In this document: piece by piece, positions 14,760 to 23,900 of the stretch | How positions within the stretch are numbered: the first letter of the stretch is position 1 | Layout: every line of letters begins with the position of its first letter | Origin: CAUPWF01 sp963515125 | GTDB lineage: Bacteria > Bacillota > Clostridia > Lachnospirales > Lachnospiraceae | Length of the DNA stretch: 64,000 nucleotides | Direction of reading: 5' to 3' | Assembly: GCA_052116865.1 (NCBI GenBank) | Contig: JBQKKG010000002.1 | Location: 1 to 64,000, forward strand | The notes under the pieces: generated by a model | The model's database searches: none | What the model saw: the letters and a program-made list of their open reading frames with translations, nothing else | Told to the model about the DNA's origin: nothing | Made by a program: the position numbers and the translations under genes

Positions 14760-15815
14760 ATGGCAAAAGCAAAGAAATTACCAAGCGGTCAGTGGAGAAC
14801 ATTAGTATATAGTCACACTGAAAAATCGATTGATAAAGATGGAAAAACTAAAGACAAAAGGATATACGAATCTTTTACAGCTGATACGAAAAAGGAATCA
14901 GAATATCTTGCTGCAGAGTTTTCTTTAAATAAATCAAGACTTGAAAAATATGATTTTACCGTTAAAGAAGCTATGTTAAAATACGTTGAATCAAAAAAAG
15001 ACGTAATATCACCTACCACAATTCGAGGGTACAACACTCTAATAAAAAATGCTTTTAATGAGATTGATGGAACGAAAACAAAAAAACTAACGCAAGAGGA
15101 TGTTCAAATTTGGGTAAACAATTACTCTAAGAATCACTCGCCAAAAACAGTAAACAATGCGCATGGATTCTTATCGTCTGTATTATCCATATATGAGCCT
15201 AAATTAAAGCTAAGGACAAAATTGCCTATGGCAGTAAGACCCGCCTTATATACACCGTCAGACAGTGATATTAAGACATTATTAAAGTATGTATCTGGCA
15301 CTGAATTAGAAAAGGCTATTCTTCTAGCTTCTTTCGGTGCAATGAGACGTGGAGAGATATGCGCATTAACAGATAAAGATATAAATGGAAATATTATAAA
15401 AATAAATAAATCTATGGTTAGAAATAATAATGGTGGATTCATAATAAAATCACCAAAAACACTATCCAGTTTTCGAGAAGTAGATATGCCAGAATTTGTA
15501 ATTGATAAGTTTAAGGATACAAAAGGTAGATTGGTTAACATGCACCCGGAAGATATCTCCAAAGTTTTCGGATCAATTTTAAAAAGTGCAGGACTTCCAC
15601 ATTTTCGTTTTCACGATTTACGTCACTATTCGGCTTCAATCATGCATGCAATTGGAATACCAGATCAATATATAATGGCACGTGGAGGTTGGAAAACCGA
15701 CCGTGTTTTAAAACAAGTATACAGAAATGTAATAGAAGAAGAAAACAAAAAGTTTAATCAAAAAATCAATTCTCATTTTGAATCTATGCAACACGAAATG
15801 CAACACAAAAAATAA
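14760..15815 (+). CDS. int: Phage tyrosine integrase
   Basis: 351 aa. An N-terminal arm-binding domain (LPSGQWRTLVYSHTEKS, residues 1-55) is followed by a SAM-like core-binding domain (FTVKEAMLKYVESKK to about 155) and the catalytic domain. Catalytic residues visible: Arg in FGAMRRGEICAL, His and Arg in HDLRHYSASI, and the nucleophile Tyr in LKQVYRN, with GGWK replacing the second His by Trp as in many relatives. The gene reads toward the tmRNA 3' end, 29 bp away, which identifies ssrA as its target. Start at ATG 14760 with AGAAAGGA upstream. Confidence 0.93.
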   Translation: MAKAKKLPSGQWRTLVYSHTEKSIDKDGKTKDKRIYESFTADTKKESEYLAAEFSLNKSRLEKYDFTVKEAMLKYVESKKDVISPTTIRGYNTLIKNAFNEIDGTKTKKLTQEDVQIWVNNYSKNHSPKTVNNAHGFLSSVLSIYEPKLKLRTKLPMAVRPALYTPSDSDIKTLLKYVSGTELEKAILLASFGAMRRGEICALTDKDINGNIIKINKSMVRNNNGGFIIKSPKTLSSFREVDMPEFVIDKFKDTKGRLVNMHPEDISKVFGSILKSAGLPHFRFHDLRHYSASIMHAIGIPDQYIMARGGWKTDRVLKQVYRNVIEEENKKFNQKINSHFESMQHEMQHKK

Positions 15816-15840
15816 GAGCACCGTTAATACGGCACTCTTA
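15814..15840. terminator. Hairpin between integrase and tmRNA
   Basis: AAGAG-CA-CCGT, a 4-base loop, then ACGG-CA-CTCTT form a symmetric interrupted stem that starts at the integrase stop codon. It can terminate or insulate in both directions; no long T-run is present. Confidence 0.5.
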
Positions 15841-15880
15841 CAATGGACCTGGCGGGAGTTGAACCCGCGTCCGAAAACCC
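15841..15880. other. Prophage attachment junction at the ssrA 3' end
   Basis: Phage DNA changes to the tmRNA acceptor and T-arm here. Elements using ssrA normally supply a copy of the gene's 3' end so the RNA stays intact, and the tRNA-like domain is complete in this window. The exact core cannot be fixed because the other junction lies left of the window. Confidence 0.6.
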
Positions 15881-16185
15881 TTTCACCTAAGTTTCTTCCA
15901 TCATAGTCATTATACTGACATTCCCTCTATCAATCGCCTAATGACAGGCTTTTGATTTCAGTAGCTTCATCATACATCTACTAGCTCAAAGCTTTGCTAA
16001 TAAGGTTTCCCATCTGGTTGAAGCCGATGACTTAAGCGATGAGTGACTTAAGGTCGACTGCTGCCACTAGGCAGCGTACGCTAAATTTTCGTCTGCGTTT
16101 AAATTTAATTGGAACTTTTATCGTAGTGTCCCACTACGGATGGCTTCCTAGACTTCTAGACCCCCGTCGAAACCAGTACAAGCCC
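15844..16185 (-). ncRNA. ssrA: Transfer-messenger RNA (tmRNA)
   Basis: 342 nt. The 5' end GGGCTTG pairs with CAGGTCC at the 3' end (two G-U pairs) to form the acceptor stem. GGTTTCGACGGGGG near the 5' end and GGTTCAACTCCCGCC near the 3' end are the conserved tRNA-like signatures. The resume codon GCA lies at nucleotide 90 and the tag frame (16096-16067) encodes ADENLAYAA then TAG. With SmpB it rescues stalled ribosomes and tags the incomplete protein for proteolysis. The genomic sequence after the discriminator A reads TTG, so CCA is not encoded in this integrated state. Confidence 0.97.
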
Positions 16186-16228
16186 GAACTGCTTTCTTGT
16201 GTCTGGTCGCAAACTTTACGTAAACTAC

Positions 16229-16257
16229 ATTATAGAAGTAACTTTCCTATCTGTCAA
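16229..16257 (-). promoter_or_regulatory. Promoter of ssrA
   Basis: Leftward TTGACA (16257-16252), 17-bp spacer and TATAAT (16234-16229), a full consensus. Transcription would start about 37 nt before the mature 5' end, consistent with RNase P trimming. Confidence 0.85.
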
Positions 16258-16297
16258 GTGATTCTTATATATCCTTTCCATAGTTTTCAAAACTATC

Positions 16298-16531
16298 CTA
16301 TGAAAGACCAAGTATTTCACTTAATACCTCTATCATGATTTCATTGGTGCACGACTTTGTATATCCTAACATATGTAGTGATATCTCATCTTGCTTCTGC
16401 GCCTCCGTTAACGTATCATCATGCTTAGTCTGATCAATTAATTGAATTAATTTCGGTGTTAATTCCTCATATATTTCTAAGGTTCTTTGTGTAACCAAAT
16501 CGCTCAATTCTTCTTTCGTCACCGGTATCAT
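16298..16531 (-). CDS. Small conserved hypothetical protein
   Basis: 77 aa, starting at ATG 16531 behind AAGGAGGAG. All-helical and acidic (VTKEELSDLVTQRTLEIYEEL), no Cys pair or membrane segment. It follows smpB by 12 bp and precedes ssrA, so it is probably co-transcribed with the rnr-smpB unit. Unknown function. Confidence 0.6.
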   Translation of the reverse strand: MIPVTKEELSDLVTQRTLEIYEELTPKLIQLIDQTKHDDTLTEAQKQDEISLHMLGYTKSCTNEIMIEVLSEILGLS

Positions 16532-16542
16532 GTTACTCCTCC

Positions 16543-17010
16543 TTAGCCTAAATTTCTCACTTTAAAGTCTCTTTGTGCCTCACGTTGCTGATCTTTTTTA
16601 GCAATTGTATCCCTCTTATCAAATAATTTTTTCCCTTTTGCCAATCCTATCTCTAATTTTACAAGGCTTCCCTTAAAATACACTTTTAGCGGAACTACTG
16701 ACATTCCCTTTTCTTTTGTCTTCCCTAATAATTTATTTATTTCTGTCTTATGCAATAATAACTTCTTTACTCGCAAAGGATCTTTGTTAAAAATATTCCC
16801 CTTTTCATATGGGCTTACATGCATTCCATAAATATATACCTCACCATTTTCTATTCTAATAAAAGACTCCTTGATACTACATTTCCCCATACGGAGGGAT
16901 TTCACCTCCGTGCCATGCAAAGAAATTCCAGCTTCATAGGTATCTAAAATAAAATAGTCATGATACGCCTTTTTATTATTGGCAATTAGCTTCCCGTTCG
17001 TCTTCGCCAT
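16543..17010 (-). CDS. smpB: SsrA-binding protein SmpB
   Basis: 155 aa, the normal size. Family hallmarks are NKKAYHDYFILDTYEAGISLHGTEVKSLR, then SFIRIENGEVYIYGMHVSPY, GLAKGKKLFDKRDTI, and a basic C-terminal tail. SmpB binds the tRNA-like part of tmRNA and places it in the ribosomal A site; its tail reads the empty mRNA channel. The gene overlaps the 3' end of rnr by 35 bp and lies just upstream of ssrA, its RNA partner. Confidence 0.97.
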   Translation of the reverse strand: MAKTNGKLIANNKKAYHDYFILDTYEAGISLHGTEVKSLRMGKCSIKESFIRIENGEVYIYGMHVSPYEKGNIFNKDPLRVKKLLLHKTEINKLLGKTKEKGMSVVPLKVYFKGSLVKLEIGLAKGKKLFDKRDTIAKKDQQREAQRDFKVRNLG

Positions 17011-19159
17011 TTACATACTCTCCTTCTGATACTAATTCAAAATCAATTGTTCGTTGCAAATCATCCGTACCAATAACACGTACATATACTTTTTGACCTA
17101 ACTTATACACATTACGTAAGTGCTCTCCTACCATTTCATATTTTTCTTCATAGTAGTCGTAATGATCATCTTGCATATTGGAAACATGAACTAGGCCTTC
17201 AATGGTATTAGACAATTCCACATACATCCCCCATTTGGTCATGCTTGAAATAACACCTTCAAATACTTCACCCATATGTCCTTGCATATATTCTACTTTT
17301 TTTAATTTAATAGTCTCACGTTCTGCCTCCTCTGCTCTTCGTTCCATTTCACTCGAGTGCTTAGCAACTTCTGACAGAATGTTCTGGTAATGTTCTCTAC
17401 GATTTTCATTCATTTTCCCACGTAAATTTTCTTTGATAATACGATGAATTTGTAGATCCGGATAACGCCTAATCGGAGACGTAAAATGGCAATAGTAGGT
17501 CGCTGCAAGACCAAAATGCCCCGTATTATCCGGTGTATATTTTGCCTGCTTCATAGAGCGTAATGTCAATCTACTAATAAGTGCTTCCTCTGGCGTTCCT
17601 TCTATTTTTCCTAATAACTTTTGGAGCTCTTTTGGGTGTATTTCTGTTTGTCCCAAATGCATGGTATGACCAAAATTATGAATAAACAAACTTAGCTTCT
17701 TTATTTTCTCTTCATCTGGCACTTCATGTGTACGATATACGAAAGGAATCTCCTGCCAAAAGTAATCTTCGGCAACTGTTTCATTTGCAAGAAGCATAAA
17801 GTCTTCGATAATTTTAGTAGCAACATTCCTATCATATGGCTTTATTTCTACTGGCACACCTTTTTCATTTAAAATCATTTTAGTTTCTGGAAAATCAAAA
17901 TCAATAGACCCTCTTTGTTTCCTCTTTTCACGAAGAATTCCTGACAGTTCTTGCATCAGCTTAAACATAGGTACAAAATCCTTATATTGGGCCATCTCCA
18001 TTTCCTCGTGATCAGTCAATATTTTCTTAACACTTGTATACGTCATTCTTTCATTTACACAAATGACCGTCTCTGCAATTTTATGATCAATCACTGTCCC
18101 CTTGTTATTTATTGTCATAATACAACTTAGGGCTAACCTATCAACTCCCGCATTCAAGGAACAGATACCATTGGACAGTATATGAGGTAGCATGGGAATT
18201 ACTCTGTCTACTAAATAGACACTTGTTCCCCTTTTATAAGCCTCGTTATCCAAAGCACTATTTTCTTGTACATAATTGGTTACATCTGCAATATGCACAC
18301 CTAGAATATAATTTTCACCCGATTGTGTAATGGAGATTGCGTCATCCAAATCCTTTGCATCTTCCCCATCAATAGTTACCATATCCCAATCACGAATATC
18401 CATTCTCCCTGCCATATCTGACGTACTCACATCTTTAGACACACGTTCTGCCTGATGCAACAATTTCTCTCCAAATTCAACAGGTAAGTCATATCCTTTG
18501 ACAATAGACATAATATCTGTTCCTGGGTCATTTATATGTCCTATGATTTCAATTACTTTCCCTTCCGGCTTCTTATTCTCTTTTCCATAAGATGTAAGCT
18601 CTATTACAACCTTGTGTCCACTCATTGCCCCTTTTGATCGTTCTAATGGTATAAACACGTCTTTCACAAATCTTTGATTATCAGGTACTACAAATCCAAA
18701 GTTTTTGTTCCTTTGAAAATATCCAACTAGTCTAGTCGTTCCATGAGAAAGTATTTTGACAATTTTGCCTTCCCTTCTCTTTCCTTCTTTTTCCTGTCCT
18801 TCTGCATTCCTTTTTAATACAACCTCCACCTGGTCACCGTGAAACGCTCCATTTATATCATCTTCTGATATAAAAATATCCTCTGCCTCTTCTTCCACAC
18901 ATACAAATCCAAAACCCCTTTGATGTGCTTGATATGTCCCAATAATATGCTTCGTTTCCCCTTTTACATACTTGCCTTTTTGAGTAACATGAATCCTTCC
19001 CTCTGCTTCTAATGCATCAAGAACTTCTTTTAATTCTCCTCTTTGCTCCTTTGGAACCTGCAAGATAATTGCAAGCTCTTTTAATTTCATAGGAACATAG
19101 AATTCATCATTCATAAAATCACATATTACCTTTTTTCTTTTCTCTATTGTTTGCTCCAT
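16976..19159 (-). CDS. rnr: Ribonuclease R
   Basis: About 727 aa from ATG 19159 (AAAGGTG upstream; an earlier frame start has no site). Order: N-terminal helix-turn-helix, two cold-shock OB domains (GTYQAHQRGFGFVCVEEEAEDIFI; LVGYFQRNKNFGFVVPDNQ), the RNB catalytic domain with TIDGEDAKDLDDAIS supplying the metal-binding aspartates, and a C-terminal S1 domain (GEVFEGVISSMTKWGMYVEL). It degrades structured RNA 3' to 5', including non-stop mRNA during trans-translation. Operon secG-rnr-smpB-ssrA is classical in Firmicutes. Confidence 0.97.
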   Translation of the reverse strand: MEQTIEKRKKVICDFMNDEFYVPMKLKELAIILQVPKEQRGELKEVLDALEAEGRIHVTQKGKYVKGETKHIIGTYQAHQRGFGFVCVEEEAEDIFISEDDINGAFHGDQVEVVLKRNAEGQEKEGKRREGKIVKILSHGTTRLVGYFQRNKNFGFVVPDNQRFVKDVFIPLERSKGAMSGHKVVIELTSYGKENKKPEGKVIEIIGHINDPGTDIMSIVKGYDLPVEFGEKLLHQAERVSKDVSTSDMAGRMDIRDWDMVTIDGEDAKDLDDAISITQSGENYILGVHIADVTNYVQENSALDNEAYKRGTSVYLVDRVIPMLPHILSNGICSLNAGVDRLALSCIMTINNKGTVIDHKIAETVICVNERMTYTSVKKILTDHEEMEMAQYKDFVPMFKLMQELSGILREKRKQRGSIDFDFPETKMILNEKGVPVEIKPYDRNVATKIIEDFMLLANETVAEDYFWQEIPFVYRTHEVPDEEKIKKLSLFIHNFGHTMHLGQTEIHPKELQKLLGKIEGTPEEALISRLTLRSMKQAKYTPDNTGHFGLAATYYCHFTSPIRRYPDLQIHRIIKENLRGKMNENRREHYQNILSEVAKHSSEMERRAEEAERETIKLKKVEYMQGHMGEVFEGVISSMTKWGMYVELSNTIEGLVHVSNMQDDHYDYYEEKYEMVGEHLRNVYKLGQKVYVRVIGTDDLQRTIDFELVSEGEYVNGEDEREANCQ

Positions 19160-19229
19160 TTTACACCTTTCTATTAGAAAAGGGACCCCCTTATTCATAA
19201 GAGTGTCCCATCATTTACATTTATCTATC

Positions 19230-19472
19230 TTAGTTAAATATTTTTAGATTCAATACTGCTGCCAGTACAATAAATAAAATAGCTAAGAATTTTGTAACCT
19301 TTACTAAAGCACCTTCCATAGAACGTCCTTTATTCTGTCCCCAATAAGTATCTGCAGCACCTGCGATAGTTCCCAATCCAGCTGACTTACCTTCTTGAAG
19401 AAGTACAATTACTGTTAATGCGATACAGTCTATTACAAATAAAATTGTGATTACGATTTTTAAAATATCCAT
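19230..19472 (-). CDS. secG: Preprotein translocase subunit SecG
   Basis: 80 aa from ATG 19472 behind AGGAGG; upstream in-frame codons are not part of the protein. Two transmembrane segments (residues about 3-23 and 57-77) flank the conserved LLQEGKSAGLGTIAGAADTYWG loop. It is the small stimulatory subunit of the SecYEG membrane channel. First gene of the rnr-smpB operon. Confidence 0.95.
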   Translation of the reverse strand: MDILKIVITILFVIDCIALTVIVLLQEGKSAGLGTIAGAADTYWGQNKGRSMEGALVKVTKFLAILFIVLAAVLNLKIFN

Positions 19473-19560
19473 TATTATACCTCCTGATGATAAAACCATA
19501 TTTATCTTATCATAGGATGTAAATTTTGGCAAGCCCTTTTTCTCAAGGGACAGGGCAATT

Positions 19561-19608
19561 GTCTAATAGGGACGGGGGCAATGTACATTGCCCCCGTCCC
19601 TATTAGAC
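19561..19608. repeat. 48-bp perfect palindrome, copy 1 of a dispersed repeat
   Basis: Core GGGACGGGGGCAATG, TA, CATTGCCCCCGTCCC, flanked by GTCTAATA and TATTAGAC; the whole 48 bp is self-complementary. A second copy at 34758-34805 has the same core but different matching flanks. The stop codon of eno lies inside it, and a degraded half copy (GGGACAGGGCAAT) starts near 19549. It may end eno transcription, though it has no following T-run. Confidence 0.85.
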
Positions 19609-20904
19609 ATCAAACGGGTTGTCGTATATTGCTATATCCCCTAATTTATCTTCTATTCTTAATAATTGGTTATATTTGGCCGTACGTTCAGATCGACATG
19701 GGGCACCTGTCTTTATTTGCCCTGCATTAAATGCTACTGCAATGTCTGCAATAATACTATCTTCTGTCTCTCCTGAACGGTGAGAAATAATTGCTTTATA
19801 CCCTGAATTTTTGGCTAACTCGATGGCATCTATTGCCTCTGTAAGTGTACCAATTTGATTTACTTTAATCAGTATTGCATTTGCTACGTTTTTAGTAATA
19901 CCAGCTTGCAATCTTTTTACATTTGTTACAAACAAATCATCACCTACTAATTGTATATCTTGGCCCATTCTTGTGGTTAGTAATTCCCATCCTTCCCAAT
20001 CCTCTTCATCTAGTGGATCTTCTATAGAAACAATGGGATATAAATCTGTCAACTCTTCATAATAATCTATCATTTCCTCAGCAGAACGTATTACTTTGTG
20101 CCCTTGCATTTTACCTTCTCCATCAAAGACATACTTCTTGAAATTTTTATCGTATAGCTCACTAGCGGCTACATCTAATGCAATTGCAACGTCATCACCC
20201 ATTTTGTACCCAGCCTTCTGGGTGGCTTCTGCAATAAATTCTAATGTTTCTTTCGCATCTGGCAAGTTTGGTGCAAAGCCACCCTCGTCTCCAACAGCAG
20301 TACTCATGCCATGGTCCTTTAATAACTTTTTCAAAGTGTGATAAATTTCCGCACACATACATAATCCATCTCGAAAAGTTGGTGCACCAATTGGCATAAT
20401 CATAAATTCTTGTATATCTAATGTATTGTCTGCGTGTGCGCCACCATTCATGATATTCATCATTGGAACTGGCATTCTCTTTGCGTTAACCCCTCCTAAA
20501 TAGCTATATAATGGAATTGATAACACTTTTGCAGCAGTCCTTGCTACAGCCAAAGAAACTCCTAACAACGCATTTGCTCCTAAATTTATTTTGTTATCCG
20601 TACCGTCTGCTTCTATCAGAATTTTATCAATGTATGTTTGCTCAAATACATTAAGCCCAATAATTGCCTGTGCAATTTTTTCATTAACATGATCTACCGC
20701 CCTTTGCACTCCAAGACCTTTGTATCTACTTTCTCCATCTCGTATTTCTACTGCTTCATATTGACCCGTAGATGCACCCGAGGGAACTGCAGCTCTCCCC
20801 ACATATTCATCACCTGCCAAAACTTCCACCTCTATTGTGGGATTACCTCTTGAATCTAGTATTTCTCTTGCAAATATATCTGTAATCGGAATAAATTTAT
20901 ACAT
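19603..20904 (-). CDS. eno: Enolase
   Basis: 433 aa, standard length. Converts 2-phosphoglycerate to phosphoenolpyruvate in glycolysis. Signatures: REILDSRGNPTIEVEV at the N-terminus, VPMMNIMNGGAHADN, TAVGDEGGFAPNL (Glu/His region), metal ligands in DVAASE, SIEDPLDEEDWEG and LVGDDLFVTN, the catalytic Lys in ILIKVNQIGTLTE, and the ISHRSGETED signature. The ribosome binding site GGAGG lies in a stem that could mask it (see leader feature). The stop codon falls in the palindromic repeat. Confidence 0.98.
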   Translation of the reverse strand: MYKFIPITDIFAREILDSRGNPTIEVEVLAGDEYVGRAAVPSGASTGQYEAVEIRDGESRYKGLGVQRAVDHVNEKIAQAIIGLNVFEQTYIDKILIEADGTDNKINLGANALLGVSLAVARTAAKVLSIPLYSYLGGVNAKRMPVPMMNIMNGGAHADNTLDIQEFMIMPIGAPTFRDGLCMCAEIYHTLKKLLKDHGMSTAVGDEGGFAPNLPDAKETLEFIAEATQKAGYKMGDDVAIALDVAASELYDKNFKKYVFDGEGKMQGHKVIRSAEEMIDYYEELTDLYPIVSIEDPLDEEDWEGWELLTTRMGQDIQLVGDDLFVTNVKRLQAGITKNVANAILIKVNQIGTLTEAIDAIELAKNSGYKAIISHRSGETEDSIIADIAVAFNAGQIKTGAPCRSERTAKYNQLLRIEDKLGDIAIYDNPFDV

Positions 20905-20908
20905 AATA

Positions 20909-20954
20909 AAAGAACCTCCTTTCTACAATAATGTTTGTAAAAAGGTGGTTCTTT
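20909..20954 (-). promoter_or_regulatory. Hairpin masking the eno ribosome binding site
   Basis: In the eno leader, AAAGAACCACC (20954-20944) pairs with GGAGGTTCTTT (20919-20909): ten of eleven positions match around a 24-nt loop. The second arm contains the GGAGG ribosome binding site ten bases before ATG, so folding would hide it. It could be a translational control element; no ligand or protein is suggested by sequence. Confidence 0.5.
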
Positions 20955-20986
20955 ATACACCTATTTTCATTGATTTTATAATTATT

Positions 20987-23900
20987 TTAACGCATATGTT
21001 CCGCTAATACTCTATATAGCTTTTGTGGTTCAATTGGTTTTGACAAATGTTCATTCATCCCTACCTCTTTTGACTTTTCTTTATCATCCTCAAATGCATT
21101 CGCAGTCATTGCTATAATTGGTATTGTTAGTGCATCTATACGATTAAAACTACGAATAACCTTTGTCGCTTCTAATCCATCCAAGATAGGCATGCGAATG
21201 TCCATTAAAATAGCATCAAATTCACCAATTTGGGAGGAAGCAAAAACTTCTACACATATCTGACCATTCTCAGCATGGCATATATCACAACCTTTTTGCT
21301 TCAATAATTTCATTGCCACTAAAGCATTTAATGGATGATCCTCCACCAGTAATATCCTTTTTCCCTCCAGATTATAGTCCTTGTCTTTCAATTGATGTTC
21401 TGACGGTATAATATAATGTCCTTCCAAAATATCAAGCCAAATATCAATGATAAATGTGGTCCCTACACCAACAAAACTTTCCACTCGAATATCCCCGTCC
21501 ATAAGTCGTGCAAGATTCTTAGAAATCGCAAGGCCTAAACCACTCCCCTCATATTTACTGGTAGTACTGCTATGCTCCTGTGAAAATGGCTGAAATAATT
21601 TAGGAATAAACTCTTGGCTAATCCCAATCCCCGTATCTGCTATGGAAAATCGCATTTGTGCTTTCCCATTCTTTGATGATAGTTCTTCTATTGATAACCT
21701 TACTTTCCCTCCCTGAGGAGTAAATTTAATGGCATTATTTAAAATATTCAGTAGCACTTGCTGCAACCTAATCGTATCACCCACATAATATCTGCGAACT
21801 TTTGATTTATATTGTATCTGATAACTTACACCATTCACATTTGCCTGGTTTTCTATAATGGTATTAATACCTTCCATAAATTTATCAAATACAATATGTT
21901 CGTTTAATAACTTGATTCTTCCATTTTCAATCTTAGACATATCTAGAATGTCATTAATCAAAGATAACAAATACTTGGACGCTATTTTAGACTTTTCTAC
22001 ACAATCTGATACTAGGTTGATATCACTCAAATTAGTAGACATGATTTCTTCCATTCCCATAATTGCATTCATAGGAGTCCGAATTTCATGACTCATGCGA
22101 GCAAGAAAATCAGATTTTGCAATGTTGGCTTGTTTTGCCAAATATAATGCCTCTTGCAATTCCTCATTTTTACGCTCTTCTTCCATTAAAACATTTGTGA
22201 CATCAATTCTTTTCAATAAGATTTCTCTATGTTCTCGACTCACATAACTGAATTGTAATTGCTTTTTCCTCAGTTCACCATTACTCATTCTTCTTGTATA
22301 AAAAATAGAATATATGCCACTTTTGTCTAATTGTTCCATAATATTAGCAAGTTTTGCTTGCTCTATACAATGTTCCACATTCTCCGCAATACAATACAGT
22401 CTCATGAACTGTTCTGTTTCTTCCTCAAAGTTTAGACACCGTTCTGAATAAGCACAATCTTCGGCCGTATTCACAGAATATCGAATTGCAGTATTTTTGC
22501 ATCCATTTACTAGAACAATAAAGTCATAATCGGTCTTTGCAATACTGTCCATAATGCCTTTTGCCACTTTCTCATTTGTGATATCTGTCGAATAAATGAA
22601 TGCTATAACTTCATTAGTATCTGGTTCCTTTACCATGTGAATCACATAATCTAACCAATAAAAACTATCCGGTTCCAGCTCTCTTTTCATCTCTTGATGA
22701 ATAGAATCATGTCCTATTTCAAATTCACTGAGTAATTTTTCACATGTAAAGACTTCCCGAAAATGATTTGCCTGCACTTTGTCTTTTATTGTTTGTGCTA
22801 CGTGTTCAAAATATGTATCTGCGCTTTCATTTTGGATAGTTGCAAGTACAGTTGCATACTTACTATGTCCCTCTAAGACAAGATTTTTAGTTAGATTCAA
22901 TTTTGTCGATCCTACAATTGCGCTTTGTACTGCCTCTCTATAGGCAAGCTCATCATAATACTTCTTTTCGGCTTCTTTTTCCCTTGTAACATCACTTTCA
23001 GCGCCAAAAGCCTTGATTGGTATTCCATTACTATCAAAAATCGTGGTATAGAATGCTCTTTTACATCTCCATCCGTTTCCATCTCTTGATTTTATCCAAA
23101 TATCACCACTTACTTGTTTTTTCCTACTTCGCAATTCTTGATAAATCCTTTGGAACTCTGGAATACTTTCTTCCCTTATTTTCCCTTTTGCAAGCATTTG
23201 TTTCGCATAGTTTGATATTACTTTTTTCTTCCCTCTATCATGATGTTCCTGATAAAGTTTGTCTTCTAAAATATTATATTCCCAAACTCGAATATTGGAG
23301 TTTTGCATAGCTACTTCATATTTTAATTTACTTTCCTTTAATTGTACTTCAATTTTCTTTTGTTTTGTAATATCAATGACTGTCCCATTTAGTACTTGTC
23401 TTCCGTTAATCCTCGCAAAGGCTCCACTAACCAGCACATGCTTTTGATTTCCCCGTCCTGTAATAATACGCATATCCCATTCACAAATTTTTCTCCCTCG
23501 CTGATATGCTTGCGCAATCACCTCTTTGACACGTCTGCGATCCTCCGGATGTATATAATTAATGGCTTTATTCATAAACATCTTCTTCATATCCTCAGGT
23601 GCTAATTCATGCATATTGTAATAAATATCGTTTCCATATATTATAGTAAATTCATCATCCATGTATATTGTGAACACCCCACCTTTTTGTGTAGCCCGGT
23701 AAAGTGCTATTTGCACTTGCAAATCATGTTCTTTTGATGCATCAATCAGAGCACAAGCAACCATCTTTTTTTGTGTGCATTTTTCTACAATCATCTTGCC
23801 TTGCTCATTGACCCATATATACTGCCCATTTTTTTTATAAAATCGATAAGTAATATTATATACATTACAATTCATTAGTTGCTGTTCAATTGCCAATTTT

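Larger units (their letters stand above)
1..15843. mobile_element. Prophage (early, lysogeny and integration end), integrated at ssrA
   Basis: A continuous block of phage-type genes: replisome organiser, Erf annealing protein, DUF1351 protein, AntA and Rha antirepressors, paired XRE regulators and a tyrosine integrase. Leftward early genes occupy 1 to about 12650 and a rightward lysogeny/integration arm occupies 12851-15815. The right end abuts the 3' end of the tmRNA gene. Structural, packaging and lysis genes and the left attachment site lie outside the window, so total size and intactness cannot be judged. Several genes are damaged, which suggests a decaying or defective prophage, but this is inference. 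Confidence 0.9.

Noticed and set aside
16039..16338. Open frame on the + strand
   Set aside because: It runs antisense through the tmRNA gene and its promoter; no ribosome binding site, no protein-like composition.
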